Shown one piece after another: positions 17,089 to 19,249 of a stretch of DNA of 19,249 nt. The notes below the pieces were generated by a model, which did no database searches, was not told where the DNA came from, and saw only the letters and a list, made by a program, of their open reading frames with translations. Source of the DNA: Bacteroidales bacterium (GTDB lineage: Bacteria > Bacteroidota > Bacteroidia > Bacteroidales > UBA7960); NCBI GenBank assembly GCA_007124575.1, contig SLEW01000153.1:1-19249 (forward strand), written 5' to 3'. The position numbers and the translations under genes were made by a program. Position 1 is the first letter of the stretch. Every line of letters begins with the position of its first letter.

Positions 17089-17227
17089 AAGCCGGCAGCG
17101 TTCTGGTGGGATCAGCAAACAAGAACACATAAGCTGATTGCCATTTGATAAAAAAGATTTAGTAATACCTGCAAACAGGATTTGTTACGTTCTCGCTAAT
17201 TATTGTCAGACAAAAACCTCATGCATT

Positions 17228-17782
17228 ATGTTTACTGAAAAGAATGAACATGGACATCACGATTGCATCTGTGCCCTGGATGCCATTCGAGACAGGTGCA
17301 GCATACGCACATATTTAGAAAAGGCAATCCCCGAGGATGTTATCCTGACACTGTTGAAAGCTGCCATGGCTGCCCCGTCTTCCAGGAACAAGCAACCCTG
17401 GCACTTTTATGTGGTCCGCGACAGTGAGATTCTGAAAAAAATGGGCGAACAGCTTCCCTATGCAAGAATGACAGCCCAGGCACCCCTCGCTATCGTTGTT
17501 TGCGGAGATAACACAAAGGGCAATCCCAGGGAGGAACAAAAGCTCAACTGGGCCATAGACTGCAGCGCTGCAACCCAGAATCTCCTGCTTGCGGCGCACA
17601 GCAAGGGCCTTGGTGCCGTCTGGACTGCAGCATTTCCATACACAGAAAGAATGGACGTGGTAAGCAAGCTTCTTAATCTGCCTGAAAACATCATCCCGCT
17701 GAATGTGATCCCCATGGGATATCCGGCTGAAAAGCCTATCCCTAAAAACAAGTGGGATCCCGATAAGGTTACCTGGATGTAA
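17228..17782 (+). CDS. Nitroreductase family FMN-dependent oxidoreductase
   Basis: This protein has 184 residues from the ATG at 17228. An in-frame TTG at 17138 would add 30 residues with no family resemblance and was not chosen. Family motifs are present in order: RCSIRTY near residues 22-28 (phosphate of FMN), AAPSSRNKQPWHFYVV near 49-64 (FMN contact), and GLGAVWTAAFPY near 136-147, then MGYPAEKP near the C-terminus. Such proteins are cytoplasmic, usually dimeric, and use NAD(P)H to reduce nitro compounds, quinones or flavins. The natural substrate cannot be read from sequence. At under 190 residues it belongs to the short class. A dihydropyrimidinase gene follows 77 bp downstream in the same direction; a shared transcript is possible but not demonstrated. 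The 139-bp gap before it contains no gene or obvious promoter. Confidence 0.9.
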   Translation: MFTEKNEHGHHDCICALDAIRDRCSIRTYLEKAIPEDVILTLLKAAMAAPSSRNKQPWHFYVVRDSEILKKMGEQLPYARMTAQAPLAIVVCGDNTKGNPREEQKLNWAIDCSAATQNLLLAAHSKGLGAVWTAAFPYTERMDVVSKLLNLPENIIPLNVIPMGYPAEKPIPKNKWDPDKVTWM

Positions 17783-17859
17783 CCTGCCGGGCATTGGCTG
17801 TTGGCCTTTAACCGCTGATAATATGCGCTTCCATAAATCAAATAAAAGAAAACCGACAG

Positions 17860-19227
17860 ATGGGCATCCTGATAAAAAACGGGTTACTTGTTAATGCTGA
17901 CAATAAAGAGAAGGCAGATATTCTGATTACGGACAGCCGCATTCAAAAGATTGACAAGCAAATTGAGGTGGCCCAGTCTGCCGCAGACCGTGTTATTGAC
18001 GCCAGTGAAATGCTGGTCCTTCCCGGAGGAATAGATCCCCACGTGCATATGAGTCTGCCAACAGGTGCCGGAAATTCATCCGACGATTTCGTTAGCGGCA
18101 GCAAAGCAGCCCTGGCAGGAGGTACGACCACCCTTATTGATTTCGTGACGCCCGTTCGCGGCCAGTCCCTGGTCGCAGCACTCAACGACCGCAAAAAAGA
18201 AGCGCAGGACTGTCTGACCGACTATTGCTTTCACGTGAGCCCGGTGGAATGGCGTGCTGAAACAGCCGGGGAGATGATTGAATGCATGACACAGGGCATC
18301 ACTTCTTTTAAAATCTATATGGCCTATAAAGATGCCATAGGTATTGATGATGATGTGATGTATCGTGTGATGGAGACCGTAGCCATGAAAAATGCCCTTG
18401 TTACCGTACACTGCGAGGATGGGGACGAAGTAGAGCGGTTGCGCCATGCCCTGGCAGAGGCAGGCATGCTAAATCCTGCGGCCCACCCCAAAAGCCGGCC
18501 GGCACACACCGAAAGCGACGCGGTAAAGAAAGCCATCGACATAGCTAAAAAAACAGGGTGCAAGCTTTATGTAGTCCATGTTTCGGCAGCCGGTTCAGTG
18601 GATCATATCAGGAAAGCACGGAAAGAAGGCCGTAAAGTTTGGGGTGAAGCCTGCACACAACACCTTTTGCTTGATGAAAGCTTATATGATGGTGCTTTTG
18701 AAGATGCCGCACCTTATGTGCTAAGTCCACCGCTTAGAAAAGCACAGGATCGGAAAGCCCTTATGGAGGGTCTCCGGGATGGCACATTACAGGTAGTGGC
18801 AACGGATCATTGCCCTTTTTTCATGGAACAGAAAAGGCATGGCCTGGACGACTTCCGGAAAATTGCCAATGGTGCCGGGGGCGTGGAACACAGGCTGACG
18901 CTCCTGCATACATACGGTGTGCTATCACAAAAGTTTAACATGCAGCATTTCGTGAGCCTTTGTTCCACAAATCCTGCAAAGATTTTCGGGTTATACCCAA
19001 GTAAAGGAATCATTGCAGCAGGCAGCGATGCCGACCTGGTCATCTGGGATCCGGGTGCAAAAAATGTGATCTCAGCTAAAACCCATCACCAAAACAGCGA
19101 CATCAACATATACGAGGGAATAGAAACCACCGGCCAGCCCCATGTCGTCATTAAAGGCGGACAGGTTGCCTTTGAAGACGGCGCACTGCAGGAAATCCCC
19201 CCGGGACAATTTCTCAAACGACTTTGA
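17860..19227 (+). CDS. hydA: Dihydropyrimidinase / D-hydantoinase
   Basis: This is a complete amidohydrolase of 455 residues, the usual length for the family. It opens the ring of dihydropyrimidines or hydantoins to give N-carbamoyl amino acids, the second step of reductive pyrimidine breakdown, in the cytoplasm. The metal centre is complete: His61 and His63 (DPHVHM), the carbamylated Lys151 (SFKIYMAYK), His184 (HCED), His240 (VVHVSA) and Asp316 (ATDHCPF). Tyr156, which shapes the substrate pocket in this family, is also present. These features separate it from allantoinase and dihydroorotase, although exact substrate preference cannot be settled. A nitroreductase lies upstream. Neither a dihydropyrimidine dehydrogenase nor a beta-ureidopropionase is in the window, so the pathway may continue past 19249 or be encoded elsewhere. 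Confidence 0.93.
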   Translation: MGILIKNGLLVNADNKEKADILITDSRIQKIDKQIEVAQSAADRVIDASEMLVLPGGIDPHVHMSLPTGAGNSSDDFVSGSKAALAGGTTTLIDFVTPVRGQSLVAALNDRKKEAQDCLTDYCFHVSPVEWRAETAGEMIECMTQGITSFKIYMAYKDAIGIDDDVMYRVMETVAMKNALVTVHCEDGDEVERLRHALAEAGMLNPAAHPKSRPAHTESDAVKKAIDIAKKTGCKLYVVHVSAAGSVDHIRKARKEGRKVWGEACTQHLLLDESLYDGAFEDAAPYVLSPPLRKAQDRKALMEGLRDGTLQVVATDHCPFFMEQKRHGLDDFRKIANGAGGVEHRLTLLHTYGVLSQKFNMQHFVSLCSTNPAKIFGLYPSKGIIAAGSDADLVIWDPGAKNVISAKTHHQNSDINIYEGIETTGQPHVVIKGGQVAFEDGALQEIPPGQFLKRL

Positions 19228-19249
19228 GCCCTGAGCGTTTTGCCAACAG

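Noticed and set aside
17138..17227. Upstream TTG start for the nitroreductase
   Set aside because: The added 30 residues have no family resemblance, and the ATG at 17228 leaves every nitroreductase motif intact.
1..19249. Mobile element, prophage, CRISPR or defence island
   Set aside because: I found no transposase, integrase, terminal repeats, regular spacer-repeat pattern or toxin-antitoxin-like gene pair, and composition looks even across the window.

Overview
The window looks like chromosomal DNA from a member of the Bacteroidota. The evidence is a TamA-like outer-membrane protein made as a lipoprotein (the TamL form typical of this phylum) next to TamB, a DUF5916-family outer-membrane protein, a -7 promoter element of the TAnnTTTG type (TAACTTTG at 12216-12223), weak or absent Shine-Dalgarno sequences, and many exported envelope proteins. 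I cannot place it below phylum level. I see no tRNA, rRNA, CRISPR array, transposase, integrase or phage gene, and base composition looks even throughout. The window reads as ordinary chromosome, not a genomic island.

Layout. Positions 1-1125 (+) hold the C-terminal part of a tricorn-like S41 protease whose start lies outside the window. It converges on a minus-strand pair, tamB (8387-3516) followed 35 bp later by tamL (3480-1174), which probably form one transcription unit. Upstream of tamB, also on the minus strand, is a non-haem ferritin (9070-8579) with a clear intrinsic terminator (8486-8457). Divergent from ferritin across a 200-bp promoter region is a 64-residue Bfd-like [2Fe-2S] protein (9271-9465). 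Next on the plus strand come a serine beta-lactamase-fold hydrolase with four C-terminal membrane helices (9531-11456), an unrecognised small lipoprotein (11475-12122), and a DUF5916 outer-membrane protein (12264-14732) with its own predicted promoter. This last gene converges on a second exported serine hydrolase (16520-14760, minus) whose third active-site motif is changed. From 16762 the plus strand carries a TraR/DksA-type zinc-finger protein, a short nitroreductase, and a dihydropyrimidinase/D-hydantoinase that ends at 19227.

How the genes may work together. TamB and TamL are predicted to form an envelope-spanning assembly module. Ferritin and the Bfd-like protein form a plausible iron storage and release pair, although Bfd is best known from haem-containing bacterioferritins. 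The two hydrolases, the lipoprotein and the DUF5916 barrel make up a block of exported proteins of unknown substrate. The nitroreductase and dihydropyrimidinase may be co-transcribed, but the sequence does not prove a shared pathway.

I found no convincing new multi-gene system. The points most worth checking are the ferritin-Bfd pair, the membrane-tethered hydrolase with its orphan lipoprotein, the altered motif in the second hydrolase, and several perfect palindromes at promoters or start codons.
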